This document shows, in pieces, positions 8,326 through 17,135 of a stretch of 64,000 nucleotides of DNA. Origin of the DNA: Bradyrhizobium sp. Arg816 (GTDB lineage Bacteria; Pseudomonadota; Alphaproteobacteria; Rhizobiales; Xanthobacteraceae); assembly GCF_029989365.1 (NCBI RefSeq), contig NZ_JAPRAQ010000001.1, positions 558,001-622,000 on the forward strand, written 5' to 3'. The notes beneath the pieces are model-generated. The model did not search any database. It saw only the letters and a list, made by a program, of their open reading frames with translations, and was not told the DNA's origin. Within the stretch, counting starts at the first letter, position 1, and each line of letters starts with the position of its first letter. The position numbers were made by a program, and so were the translations under genes.

Positions 8326-8955
8326 GTGGTGGCAAAGCTCTTGCACCTCTCCTGCTCGCCCCGTGCCGACTCCGAGTCGAGCGCCGGCGCGCGCGTCTTT
8401 CTTGACGGGTTTCGGCAGGCCCGTCCGGATTGGGATATCGACGTCGTGGATCTCTGGCGCGAGCGGCTGCCGGAATTCGCAGGTCCCATCGTCGAGGCCA
8501 AATATGCGCGGATGAAGGCGCAGCCCTTCAACGACGCACAGCGCGACAGCTTTGCCGAGGCCGAGCGGATGGCGCTGCGGTTTTCACTGGCCGATCGGGT
8601 CCTGATCTCGACGCCGATGTGGAACTTCAGCATTCCGTACAAGCTCAAGCAATGGTTCGATGTCATCGTCCAGCCCGGGCTTACCTTTCGGTTCGATCCC
8701 TCCCTGGGATATCTCCCGCTGCTGAAGGACCGGCCGACCACGGTGATTCTCGCTAGTGGCAGCGATTTCGCCACCGGAATGAACCGCGGGCGCATCGACA
8801 TGGCAACGCCTTACCTGCGGGAAATTTTGCGCTTTATCGGTATCAGCAATGTCCGTTTCGTGCCGATCGGGCCAACCACCGGACCGCAACAGCCCATCGA
8901 GGCTGCCCGCGAAAGGGCCCATCAGCACCTCGCAGCAATGGCGGCGAACTTCTGA
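8326..8955 (+). CDS. FMN-dependent NAD(P)H oxidoreductase, AzoR-like
   Basis: The 209-residue flavodoxin-fold protein has LLHLSCSPR at the N-terminus (phosphate-binding loop for FMN) and the characteristic PMWNFSIPYKLKQW segment of AzoR/NADH:quinone reductases. Two consecutive GTG codons (8326 and 8329) directly after the upstream stop are both possible starts. It is the last gene of the plus-strand operon and faces the convergent LacI gene. It probably reduces a quinone, azo or nitro group in the same pathway, or relieves quinone stress from it. Confidence 0.83.
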   Translation: MVAKLLHLSCSPRADSESSAGARVFLDGFRQARPDWDIDVVDLWRERLPEFAGPIVEAKYARMKAQPFNDAQRDSFAEAERMALRFSLADRVLISTPMWNFSIPYKLKQWFDVIVQPGLTFRFDPSLGYLPLLKDRPTTVILASGSDFATGMNRGRIDMATPYLREILRFIGISNVRFVPIGPTTGPQQPIEAARERAHQHLAAMAANF

Positions 8956-9026
8956 GCACCGTCGAGGCCGCTGCGGCGCTTCACGACACCTATCGAAGCA
9001 AGCTGCCCATCACCTGCGAACGCTAA

Positions 9027-10076
9027 TCACGGCAGGTTGTCCCGCAGAAAAATGTCGATTCGGATGCGCTCCTGGTCGGGGCTGATGGGCTCACCCGAAC
9101 AATGCGCGAGCAAAACTCGCGCCGCAGACCGCGCCTCGTGGCCGGGATCCTGGTTGATGATCGCATCGAGCGTGCCGCGGACCAGGAAACGCCGCGTGTA
9201 CTGGGTCAGCTCGTGCGTGATCCAGACCACTTCACGCGCGCGGCCCAAGTCCTCCAGCGCATTGGCGATGCCGCGGTTCCCGGCGCCGCAGCAGTAGATA
9301 CCGCGGAGATCGGCGTGGCGCGCCAGCAGCGCCGCCGTGAGCTCGCGCGTGCGCTCGCTGTCGTCGCGGCCTTCGATCACCGGCAGCGCGAGCAGGTTCG
9401 GATACTCGCTGGACAGGATCTGGTGGAAGCCGAATTGCCGCTCGGTGTGATCGCGCAGCGACAACGATCCCGCGATCACGGCGACCTTCCCCTCGCGGCC
9501 GGTGAGGAAACGTCCCATCAGCGTTGCCGCAGTTCGCCCCGCGGCCGGGTTGTCGATTCCGACATAATGCAGACGGCGCGAGCTCGGCGCGTCCGACACA
9601 AGGGTCACCACGGCGACCCCGCGCGCGGCGAGCTCGTCGATCGCGGCGCGCACCCTGGGATGGTCCAGTGCGATGACGGCGACGCCCTGATAGGCCGGCG
9701 ACAGGTTTTCCAGCGCACCGGCGAGCACATCCGGATCGAACACGTCGACATGGAGGATATCGATGAAGCCGCGGTGACCGGCAAGCCAGTCCGCGGTGCG
9801 CTGGACCTGCTCGGCCAGGTTGGTCATGAAGCTGTTGCTACCGCTCGGCAGTACGAAGGCGAAGCGGAAGGTCTGCCCGCGGGCGAGCCGCGCGGCCGCG
9901 ACGTCGCCCCGATAGCCGAGTTTTGCCACCGCGGCCTCGACACGCGCGACGGTCTTGGCGCGCACGCCCTCGCGCCGGTTGACGACGCGGTCGACGGTTG
10001 CGAGCGAAACGCCCGCCGCACGCGCGACGTCCTCCAGCGTGGCGCGAACCGCCGGCTGCGTCGCACCGGCTGTCAT
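9027..10076 (-). CDS. LacI-family transcriptional regulator
   Basis: The 349-residue regulator has an N-terminal LacI helix-turn-helix (about residues 13-35, TLEDVARAAGVSLATVDRVV), a hinge helix and a periplasmic-binding-like sensor domain. The ATG at 10076 was chosen because it overlaps the upstream thuA stop as ATGA; an in-frame ATG at 10091 would lie inside thuA. It is the last gene of the sugar ABC operon and probably controls it, perhaps by autoregulation. Sequence style (DRVVNRREGVR) matches the second LacI protein at 44946-46001, so both belong to the same rhizobial subfamily. Confidence 0.88.
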   Translation of the reverse strand: MTAGATQPAVRATLEDVARAAGVSLATVDRVVNRREGVRAKTVARVEAAVAKLGYRGDVAAARLARGQTFRFAFVLPSGSNSFMTNLAEQVQRTADWLAGHRGFIDILHVDVFDPDVLAGALENLSPAYQGVAVIALDHPRVRAAIDELAARGVAVVTLVSDAPSSRRLHYVGIDNPAAGRTAATLMGRFLTGREGKVAVIAGSLSLRDHTERQFGFHQILSSEYPNLLALPVIEGRDDSERTRELTAALLARHADLRGIYCCGAGNRGIANALEDLGRAREVVWITHELTQYTRRFLVRGTLDAIINQDPGHEARSAARVLLAHCSGEPISPDQERIRIDIFLRDNLP

Positions 10077-10717
10077 TCCCGCGCGGCCCACAGCATGCCG
10101 CGAGTCATCAACGTTCGGATCTCCGGTACGTCGAGCTCGTAAGCGCGGTGGCCGAGCGAGGAGTAGAACACCCTGCCCGCGCCGTATCGCTTCTTCCAGA
10201 CCACCGGCATCACCACGCCGTCAATCCAGGGCGCGTGCTCGCCGGTGAAGGTCGTCGTCGCCAGCACCTCGTTGGCGGGGTCGACATGCATGTAGTACTG
10301 CTCGGAACGATGCTCGAAACTCTTCAGCCCCTTCATGATGGGGTCATCCGGCTTCGTCAAGTCGACCTTGTAGTCGATGATGTTGCCGGGATGCGCGACC
10401 CACTGCCCGCCACACAGGAACTGGTAGTCGACGGACTCGCGGAACGCATCGCACATGCCGCCATGGTGGCCGGCGAGCCCGACGCCGCCACGCACCGCTG
10501 CGCAGAGATTGAGCGCTTCCGCCTTCTCGATCTTCGACATGGTATAGATCGGGATGATCAGCGACAGATCGTGGATCGCGGGATCGGCGAACGCCGCCGT
10601 CGTGGTCTCGACCCGGACCTCGAAGCCTTCCGCCTTCAGCCAGCCGCGGATCATCGAAGCGCAGAGATCGGGATCGTGTCCCGGCCAGCCGCCCCATACA
10701 ATCATTGCCTTGCGCAT
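10073..10717 (-). CDS. ThuA-domain protein (trehalose-utilisation type)
   Basis: The 214-residue glutamine-amidotransferase-like fold protein of the ThuA family includes GLAGHHGGMCDAF and GAGRVFYSSLGH, both typical. ThuA proteins accompany Gfo/Idh dehydrogenases in the conversion of disaccharides to 3-keto derivatives; their biochemical role is poorly defined. The start at 10717 is preferred over 10723 or 10750 because GAGGG sits seven bases before it and the longer versions run into the preceding gene. It lies between the dehydrogenase and the LacI gene and overlaps the latter by 4 bp. Confidence 0.85.
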   Translation of the reverse strand: MRKAMIVWGGWPGHDPDLCASMIRGWLKAEGFEVRVETTTAAFADPAIHDLSLIIPIYTMSKIEKAEALNLCAAVRGGVGLAGHHGGMCDAFRESVDYQFLCGGQWVAHPGNIIDYKVDLTKPDDPIMKGLKSFEHRSEQYYMHVDPANEVLATTTFTGEHAPWIDGVVMPVVWKKRYGAGRVFYSSLGHRAYELDVPEIRTLMTRGMLWAARE

Positions 10718-10727
10718 GGTCATTCCC

Positions 10728-11825
10728 TCAGTCGATCTGTCCGGTTTCACGTCCGGCCGGCAGCATTGCCGGCCGCTCGACGCAGCTGCCGATCTTGACG
10801 CGGCGTCCTTCGTCGGCGGAGGTCTGGAACGCCTCCATCACCTCGAGCACATGGAAAGCGAGCACGCCGCTGGCGCGATGCGGACGGTTGTTCAGGATCG
10901 CGGAGGCCATGTCGGCGACACCGATGGAACGAAACTCGCCATCGACATGACCGTGGGTCAGCGGCACCGGCTCCCATTCACCGCCAGTCTTCGCGACCTG
11001 CACCTCGCCGCCGAACCGGTTCGGGTCCGGCACCAGCATGCTGCCCTTGTCGCCATAGATCTCGATCGGCGCGTGCCGGTGCTTCGGGACGTCGAAGCTC
11101 ATCGCGATCGAGACGACCGCCCCGCTCTCGAATTCGAGCGTGCCGGCGACATGGGTCGAAACCTCGACCGGGATCAGGGTGCCGTTCATGGGCTGGCTGG
11201 TGACCAACCGTTCGGATTTCGGGCGCGCGGTCGAGCCCATCACGCTTGCGACCGGGCCAAGCAGCTGCACGAGATCCGTGATGTAGTACGGCCCCATGTC
11301 GAGCATCGGCCCTCCGCCGCGAAGGTAATAGAAGCCTGGCGACGGGTGCCAGCGCTCATGGCCGGGGCAGCCGAAGAAGACGCTGCCCGCGACCGGAGTG
11401 CCTATCGCACCATCGTCGATCAGCTTGCGCGCGGTCTGGTGCCCGCCGCCAAGGAACGTATCGGGCGCGCAACCGACGCGAAGGTCCTTCTGCGCGGCGA
11501 GATCTATCACCTTGCGGGCTTCCGCGACGTCGATGCCGAGCGGCTTCTCGGAATGAACGTGCTTGCCGGCGTTCAGCACCGCGAGGCTGACGTCGGTGTG
11601 GGCAAGTGGCACGGTGAGATTGATGACGATCTCGACATCCTCTCGCTTGAGCAGTTGGTCGACCCGCATCGCCGGCAGCCCGAAGGCGGCGCCCTGCCGC
11701 TCTGCCGCGTCGCTGCGCATATCGGCGAGCGCCCTGATTTCCATGACTGGAAAGCGCTGGGCCGCCTTCAGATAGGCGGTGCTGATATTGCCGCAGCCGA
11801 TGATTCCGATGCCGACTTTTCTCAT
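10728..11825 (-). CDS. Gfo/Idh/MocA-family oxidoreductase
   Basis: The 365-residue NAD(P)-dependent dehydrogenase has the Rossmann motif GIIGCGNIS near residues 8-16 and the EKP triad (93-95) whose lysine is catalytic in this family. The C-terminal alpha/beta domain is complete. GGAGA precedes the ATG at 11825. Located between the ABC permeases and thuA, it probably oxidises the imported sugar or its glycoside, giving a 3-keto sugar as ThuA/ThuB-type systems do. The sugar is not identifiable. Confidence 0.88.
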   Translation of the reverse strand: MRKVGIGIIGCGNISTAYLKAAQRFPVMEIRALADMRSDAAERQGAAFGLPAMRVDQLLKREDVEIVINLTVPLAHTDVSLAVLNAGKHVHSEKPLGIDVAEARKVIDLAAQKDLRVGCAPDTFLGGGHQTARKLIDDGAIGTPVAGSVFFGCPGHERWHPSPGFYYLRGGGPMLDMGPYYITDLVQLLGPVASVMGSTARPKSERLVTSQPMNGTLIPVEVSTHVAGTLEFESGAVVSIAMSFDVPKHRHAPIEIYGDKGSMLVPDPNRFGGEVQVAKTGGEWEPVPLTHGHVDGEFRSIGVADMASAILNNRPHRASGVLAFHVLEVMEAFQTSADEGRRVKIGSCVERPAMLPAGRETGQID

Positions 11826-11847
11826 TGTGATCTCCGTGAGGTATCGT

Positions 11848-12696
11848 TCATCCCTTGACCGCGCCTGCGGTGAGGCCGGCGACGATGTGCTTCTGCGCCA
11901 GAAGAAAGAGAATGATGGTGGGCAGGATCGTCAGCGTGATGAAGGCCAGGATCAGGTGCCACTCGGACGAATACTCGCCCTGATAAACCATGATGCCGAG
12001 CGGCCAGGGATAGAGCGCATCGGTGTTGAGCATCACCAGCGGCAACAGATAGGCGTTCCAGCTGTTGACGAAGGTGATTGTCCCGACGGTCGCCAGGATC
12101 GGTCGCGACAACGGCAGCGTCACATAGCGGAAGAATTTGATGTAGCTGCAGCCGTCGACCAGCGCGGCCTCGAGCAGTTCATAGGGGATGTCCTTGAAGA
12201 AACGGCGTAGCAGCAGCACGCTCATCGCGAGGCTGAAGGCCACCTGCGGCAGTGCCACGCCAAAATAGGTGTCGAGCAGCCCGAGATCGCGCACCTTGAT
12301 GAAGAGCGGCAGCACCGCGGTCGCGGCCGGAAACAGCAGGCCGAGCGTCAGGTAGCTCAGCAGCATCGATGAGCCGTAGAACCTGACATGGGCGAAGGTG
12401 AACGCCGCCATCGAGGCGACGATCAGGGTCAGGGTCACCGTGAGTGTCGAGATGATCAGCGAGTTGCGCAAGAGCTGCCAGTAACGCGCGGAGAACAGGA
12501 TGTCGGCATAGTTCTGCCACTCCCAGTGACGTGGCAGGCCGAACGGATTGACGCGCAGTTCGCCGAGCGATTTAAAGCCACCGAGCAAGGTCGCGAGCAG
12601 CGGCACCAGCACGAAAACGGCAACGACGGCGAGGAACACCGCCTTGAACAGCACGGCAGGATCGAACGGCGTACGATTGGTCTCGGTGCTACTCAT
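11848..12696 (-). CDS. Carbohydrate ABC transporter permease, MalG/UgpE-like
   Basis: The 282-residue integral membrane protein has about six transmembrane segments and the permease EAA loop (EAALVDGCSYIKFF, then LP) that docks the ATPase. The ATG at 12696 overlaps the end of the upstream permease by 8 bp; the longer frame to 12729 would sit inside it. It forms the inner-membrane channel together with the preceding permease. No ATPase gene is present between this gene and the end of the operon. Confidence 0.9.
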   Translation of the reverse strand: MSSTETNRTPFDPAVLFKAVFLAVVAVFVLVPLLATLLGGFKSLGELRVNPFGLPRHWEWQNYADILFSARYWQLLRNSLIISTLTVTLTLIVASMAAFTFAHVRFYGSSMLLSYLTLGLLFPAATAVLPLFIKVRDLGLLDTYFGVALPQVAFSLAMSVLLLRRFFKDIPYELLEAALVDGCSYIKFFRYVTLPLSRPILATVGTITFVNSWNAYLLPLVMLNTDALYPWPLGIMVYQGEYSSEWHLILAFITLTILPTIILFLLAQKHIVAGLTAGAVKG

Positions 12697-13627
12697 CACG
12701 CATGAACCATCGCTTGTACGTGAAGGCAAAGGTCACGCAGATCGTGAACAGAATGACACCGATGGCGCTGCCATATCCGACCCGCATGCGGGAGATGCCG
12801 TTGTTGTAGAGGAAGCTCACCAGCGTGTTCGAGGAGTCCGCAGGCCCCCCGCGCGTCAGCGGCATGACGAGGTCGAACAGCTGCAGCGAGCCGACGATGG
12901 CGAAGAACACAGAGAGCCGAATCGTCGGATAGAGCAAGGGGATGACCACGTGTCGCAGGGCTTGCGAACGCGTCGCGCCGTCGATGCGCGCGGCTTCGAT
13001 CAGGCTCTTGTCGAGGCCCTGGAGCGCCGCGATGAACAGCATCATGTGGAAACCGAAGTACTTCCAGACGACGACGATCAGCACGGCCAGCATTGCCGTG
13101 TCGGTCGAGGCCAGCAGATGCGGGGGCTCGGCGCCGAAGGTACGCCAGATCGAGGCGACAAGGCCGTAATCGCCGTCGTAGACGAAGCTGAAGATCAGCC
13201 CGGTCGCGATCTCGGCCAGGATATAAGGCATGAAGAACAGCATGCGCAGCGCCACCGCCCCGCGAAAGCGTTCGGCGAGCATCAAGGCCAGCGTGAGCGC
13301 AAGCGGCAGCTGGATGGCGAGCGAAACAGCGATGATCAGCCCGTTGTTGCGCAGCGCGAGCCAGAAGGCGCGTGTCTCCAGCACGAAACGGTAATTGTCG
13401 AAGCCGATCCAGTTGGTCGGCCTGCCGAACCCGTTCCAGTTGAAGGCCGAGTACCAGGCCGCCTCGCCGATCGGCAGCACCACGAACAGCGTGAACAACA
13501 GCAGCGCCGGCGGCAGGAACAGGATCAGGACCGTCAGCCTGCCGTCCCAGCTCGGGCCGCGCTCGGCGACCTGCGGGAGCTCACCGGCAACGTCCATCGC
13601 CGACACGCTCGCGGCCCGGCGTGCCAC
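12689..13627 (-). CDS. Carbohydrate ABC transporter permease, MalF/UgpA-like
   Basis: The 312-residue membrane protein has an N-terminal cytoplasmic stretch, about six membrane segments and the EAA loop EAARIDGATRSQALRHVVIP. The GTG at 13627 is the annotated start, 2 bp after the binding-protein stop; an in-frame ATG at 13597 is an alternative. It is the partner of the downstream MalG-like permease in a CUT1-type sugar importer. Confidence 0.9.
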   Translation of the reverse strand: MARRAASVSAMDVAGELPQVAERGPSWDGRLTVLILFLPPALLLFTLFVVLPIGEAAWYSAFNWNGFGRPTNWIGFDNYRFVLETRAFWLALRNNGLIIAVSLAIQLPLALTLALMLAERFRGAVALRMLFFMPYILAEIATGLIFSFVYDGDYGLVASIWRTFGAEPPHLLASTDTAMLAVLIVVVWKYFGFHMMLFIAALQGLDKSLIEAARIDGATRSQALRHVVIPLLYPTIRLSVFFAIVGSLQLFDLVMPLTRGGPADSSNTLVSFLYNNGISRMRVGYGSAIGVILFTICVTFAFTYKRWFMRDE

Positions 13628-13629
13628 CG

Positions 13630-14889
13630 TCAGTTACCCTGCTTCCACGCCGCCTCGATCGCCTTGGCCGCGTCTTGCGGGCTCATGCTGCCGCCGGCGA
13701 TCTCCGCGGTGACGTCGTTGACGACGCGGCCAACCGAGGGGCCGAGGCTCTGGTCATAGAAATTCTGGTGGTAGTTCGACTTCGCCAGATTGGACGCGAT
13801 CAGCTTCATGAAGGCGTTGTTGAGACCGGCATCCGCGCCCTGCACCACCGGGATGATGAAGTTGCCCGCAGCAAGCCGCGTCTGCACGTCCCTGGAGACG
13901 AAGTATTTCAGGAAATCGACGGCCTCCTTCGGCGAGCCCTTCGTGATCAGCCAGCCGGTGATGCCGCCGAGCGTATCGGTTGGCGCGCCCCTGCCGCCCG
14001 CCACGACCGGGAAGTCGAACCAGCAGATCTTCTCTTCACTCAATCCGACCTTGTCGGCGGCAAGCGCACGCTGCAAATGATAGACCGTGCTGATGGCGAG
14101 CGTCATCGCCGCCTTGCCATCGCCGAAATAGCCGACCGCCTGCGGATTCTTGAAGCCGAGGAAGCCGTTCTGGAACGGCTGCAGATCGACCAGCTGCTTG
14201 AACAGCTCGCCGGACTTCTGGAAGGTCTCGCCGGCGAAGCCGCCATTCTCGCCGCGCAATGCAGCGTCGAAGGCCGGCTTGCCGCCGACGCGCACCGCAA
14301 GATGCGTCCAATAGAAGTGCAGCGGCCATTTGTCGGCGCCACCGACCACGATCGGCGTCACGCCCGCTGCCTTCAACGTCTTCACCGCGGCAAGCAGATC
14401 GTCCCAGCTCTTGATGGCGGCAGGATCGACCTTGGCTTTCGCCATCAGCTCCTTGTTGCAGAGGAAACCGACCTGCGACAGCGCGGTCGGAAGACCGTAA
14501 ACGCGGCCGTTGGCCGTGAAGGCCGCGAGCGCCGCCGGCGTCAGGCTGTCGCTGTAGCCCTTCACCTGATCGGTGATGTCGTCGAGGACGCCAGCCTCGA
14601 TCTGCGTCTTCAGGACGCCGCCGGCCCAGCTGTAGATGATGTTGGGCCGGTCCTTGGATTGCAGGATGGTCGGCAGCTTGGCCTTGTAGGCCTCGTTCTC
14701 GAGGAACTGCATCTCGACCTTGATGCCGGGATGCGATGCCTCATAGGCGCGCGCAACCTCCTCCCAGATCTTCACCTGGGCCGGATTGGCCTCGATGTGC
14801 AGCCACTTGACCGTCGTGTCGGCCGCGGCGGAGTTGGCCCAAAGCAGGCATGCGGCGGCGGCGAGTCCCAGCTTCCCGAGCAGTCTCAT
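13630..14889 (-). CDS. Extracellular solute-binding protein, family 1 (sugar ABC importer)
   Basis: The 419-residue periplasmic binding protein has a Sec signal peptide (MRLLGKLGLAAAACLLW, with cleavage after ANSAAA near residue 24). The rest follows the CUT1/maltose-type family (early KWLHIEANPAQVKIWEEV; conserved YGLPTALSQVGFLCNKELM). The ATG at 14889 was chosen because GGAGG lies six bases upstream; a GTG immediately before it is less likely. It is the first gene of the minus-strand operon that continues to LacI. It captures the sugar for the two permeases. Confidence 0.9.
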   Translation of the reverse strand: MRLLGKLGLAAAACLLWANSAAADTTVKWLHIEANPAQVKIWEEVARAYEASHPGIKVEMQFLENEAYKAKLPTILQSKDRPNIIYSWAGGVLKTQIEAGVLDDITDQVKGYSDSLTPAALAAFTANGRVYGLPTALSQVGFLCNKELMAKAKVDPAAIKSWDDLLAAVKTLKAAGVTPIVVGGADKWPLHFYWTHLAVRVGGKPAFDAALRGENGGFAGETFQKSGELFKQLVDLQPFQNGFLGFKNPQAVGYFGDGKAAMTLAISTVYHLQRALAADKVGLSEEKICWFDFPVVAGGRGAPTDTLGGITGWLITKGSPKEAVDFLKYFVSRDVQTRLAAGNFIIPVVQGADAGLNNAFMKLIASNLAKSNYHQNFYDQSLGPSVGRVVNDVTAEIAGGSMSPQDAAKAIEAAWKQGN

Positions 14890-14943
14890 CACATTCCTCC
14901 CAACCGGCTCTTATTCTTTGGATGCAATCCTGCCTTCGATTTT

Positions 14944-14980
14944 TGAGGTACGCAACTAAAATTCTGATCTATGCACCTCA
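14944..14980. promoter_or_regulatory. Inverted half-sites between sugar operon and SDR gene
   Basis: TGAGGT at 14944-14949 and its reverse complement ACCTCA at 14975-14980 face each other about three helical turns apart. They lie in the 166-bp divergent region upstream of the binding-protein gene (start 14889) and the SDR gene (start 15056). This could be an operator for the LacI protein of the operon, but the arms are short and chance occurrence is possible. Confidence 0.25.
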
Positions 14981-15055
14981 CGCGGGGAATGGCTAAGGTC
15001 TGCGGGAACATTGGGCCGAGCATCGCTCCGCCGTTACGCAAGCCGAGAGGTACCC

Positions 15056-15814
15056 ATGACCGCCATTTATTCCGACCTCGCCGCCAAGGTCGTTCTCGTC
15101 ACCGGTGGCGCAGCAGGAATTGGCGCTGCGATCGTGCGGCGCTTTGCGCAGCAGAAATCCAATGTCGTGTTCTTCGACATCAAGGCGGACGAGGGCCAAC
15201 GCCTGGCACGCGAGCTGTCGGATCAAGGTCTCACCGCGCATTTCATGCGCGTCGACGTGACCGATATCGCCGCGCTACGCGCCGGCGTTGCGGAGGCGCG
15301 CAGCGCGCACGGGCCAATCAACATCCTCATCAACAATGCCGCGCATGACGAACGGCACAAGACCGAGGAGATGACGCCGGAGTATTGGGACGACCGCATC
15401 GCGGTGAACCTGAAGCACCAGTTCTTCGCGTCGCAAGCCGTGCTGCCGGACATGAAGGCGGCAAACGCCGGCGCCATCATCAATTTCGGCTCGGTGTCGT
15501 GGATCGCCGGACAAGGCGGCATGGCCGCGTACACCGCCAGCAAATCAGGCGTGGTCGGTCTCACGCGCTCTCTGGCGCGCGATTACGGTCCCTACAATAT
15601 CCGCGTGAACGCGATAGCGCCGGGCTGGATCATGACCGAGCGCCAGCTCGAAAAATGGATGACACCGGCGGGCGAGATCGAACTGCAGCAGCGACAGTGC
15701 CTGAAGCGCCGGCTGGTGCCGGACGAGGTCGCGAAATTCACCGTCTTCCTCGCCTCCGACGAGGCCTCCGCCTGCACCGCTCAGCACTACATCGTCGATG
15801 GCGGCTGGGTCTGA
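15056..15814 (+). CDS. SDR-family oxidoreductase
   Basis: The 252-residue classical short-chain dehydrogenase has a cofactor loop TGGAAGIGAA, NNAA, serine in FGSVSW and the catalytic YTASK. The ATG at 15056 was selected because GAGAGG precedes it and it fits family length; an upstream in-frame ATG at 15011 has no such site. It is divergent from the sugar ABC operon and may act on the same substrate as a sugar or polyol dehydrogenase, but that link is positional only. Confidence 0.88.
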   Translation: MTAIYSDLAAKVVLVTGGAAGIGAAIVRRFAQQKSNVVFFDIKADEGQRLARELSDQGLTAHFMRVDVTDIAALRAGVAEARSAHGPINILINNAAHDERHKTEEMTPEYWDDRIAVNLKHQFFASQAVLPDMKAANAGAIINFGSVSWIAGQGGMAAYTASKSGVVGLTRSLARDYGPYNIRVNAIAPGWIMTERQLEKWMTPAGEIELQQRQCLKRRLVPDEVAKFTVFLASDEASACTAQHYIVDGGWV

Positions 15815-15856
15815 GATGCTTTGAGAGTCGTGGGCGGGACCAGCGCTCGAACCTGG

Positions 15857-15883
15857 GCCACACTAATTAACAGTTAGCGTGGC
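15857..15883. terminator. Stem-loop between convergent genes
   Basis: GCCACACTAA (15857-15866) can pair with TTAGCGTGGC (15874-15883) around a 7-base loop; nine of ten positions are Watson-Crick and one is G-T. It lies between the SDR gene and the convergent alpha/beta hydrolase gene. There is no T-run, so it is at best a weak or factor-dependent terminator. Confidence 0.35.
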
Positions 15884-15974
15884 TCCGTCCAGTTGTTTGC
15901 ACAAGCCGAGGTCGCGAAGCCTATTGGAAAGAAGCCAATGGCACTTTCAATCAGCTCACACTGATAGCGACCGT

Positions 15975-16838
15975 TCAGCCGTGTTGCTGCGCGGCGTCCG
16001 GACGTGCGGGGGTGACGGCCTCGCGTATCATTCCGGCGACCAGCTTCGGCGCGGTGATCGGCGATGCATGATCGACTTTCTCGGAGCGAACCTGCGCACC
16101 CATCCGTCGTGCCAGGAATAGCTGTGTCGCCGGATTGATCATTCGATCCTCTTCGGCGACAAGGTACCACGACGGCTTTGCCTTCCATTCGGCTTTCGGA
16201 GCCTTTTCCTGGATTGCCGCGACGGCAATGGGTCGCTGGATCGCAGCCAGGAGCGCAGCCTGCTCGGGTCGGGCATGCTGGCACCAGGCCGCGCCAAACC
16301 GGTCGTTCGGCATCCAGAGCAAACCATGACTGTCGGGAGTGAGTTTCGGCGCCTCCGGCGACGGCTTGTCGCGATAGAATATTTGCGCGACTGTTTCGCC
16401 TTCGTCAGGAGAGAGAGCCGAAATGAAGACCAGCGACCGCACTCTCTCCTGCGTAACCGCACCAATCACGGCACCGGCATAGGCATGCGCGACGAGGACA
16501 ACCGGCCCGTCTGTCCGCTCCAGCGCTCGTTCAAGCGCCGCAACATCATCTGAAAGCGATGTGAGCGGAATCGGCGCCGCCATCGTCTTCAGTCCCTCGG
16601 ACTGCAGCAGCGTAATGACGTGCGCCCAACTTGAACCGTCGGCCCAGGCGCCGTGGACGAGAACGACGGTGGCGTCCATCCCCGCCGCTTCCGATCTTCT
16701 GCTGACGTCGCGGGCGACCTTCTTGCTCGCTCGGACATTTGCAACCGCTGGCGCAATCACGCCGAATTGTGCCGCCGCAACTGTCGTTGCCGCAGCACCG
16801 ACGAAACGCCGGCGATCGTGGTTGATTTCGTCGGACAT
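15975..16838 (-). CDS. Tat-exported alpha/beta hydrolase lacking the serine nucleophile
   Basis: The 287-residue protein has a twin-arginine leader (DRRRFVGAAA, then a hydrophobic stretch to AVA near residue 33). The hydrolase fold follows: VLVHGAWADGSSW is the oxyanion region. The nucleophile elbow, normally GHSYGG in this subfamily, reads AHAYAG here, so alanine 119 replaces serine. The late His (VDHASPI) is kept. GGAGGATCC precedes the ATG at 16838. Unless another residue serves, classical esterase chemistry is not expected; it might be a lyase, a binding protein or inactive. It is divergent from the next hydrolase gene. Confidence 0.82.
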   Translation of the reverse strand: MSDEINHDRRRFVGAAATTVAAAQFGVIAPAVANVRASKKVARDVSRRSEAAGMDATVVLVHGAWADGSSWAHVITLLQSEGLKTMAAPIPLTSLSDDVAALERALERTDGPVVLVAHAYAGAVIGAVTQERVRSLVFISALSPDEGETVAQIFYRDKPSPEAPKLTPDSHGLLWMPNDRFGAAWCQHARPEQAALLAAIQRPIAVAAIQEKAPKAEWKAKPSWYLVAEEDRMINPATQLFLARRMGAQVRSEKVDHASPITAPKLVAGMIREAVTPARPDAAQQHG

Positions 16839-17135
16839 GGATCCTCCATTGCTCTGGCGGCTTGCGTTGACGCATCTCCGCCTACCCTGACCTCCCGCTA
16901 TTCGGCGACGCGACCAAATTGGTTACAGGCGGAGGATCATTCCAGCGATCACTTCCCGACTGCCCCCGCCTCTGCCCTTCGCGCCAGCCGGATGACCGAA
17001 ATCATCAGCACGAACGGTTCAGAGACGCTAATCCTGCGAAAGCGTTCTTCCACGCAGGTGCTAACATGTCTCCCCGCGTCGTCATTGAGGGGGCGTTTGC
17101 CAGGAGCGCCGCGCGAACCTCGAAGGACCTCAGGG
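16839..17135. other. Gene-free divergent region between two hydrolase genes
   Basis: These 297 bp separate two divergently oriented Tat-tagged hydrolase genes. I see no convincing ORF. Only the GGAGG ribosome site of the minus-strand gene next to its start and a possible -35-like TTGACG near 16867 stand out. Confidence 0.5.

Noticed and set aside
15843..15857. tRNA T-arm-like sequence (minus strand GGTTCGAGC) near 15850
   Set aside because: The stem has a G-G mismatch next to the loop, the conserved C61 is missing, and no matching acceptor strand or anticodon arm is found within tRNA distance.
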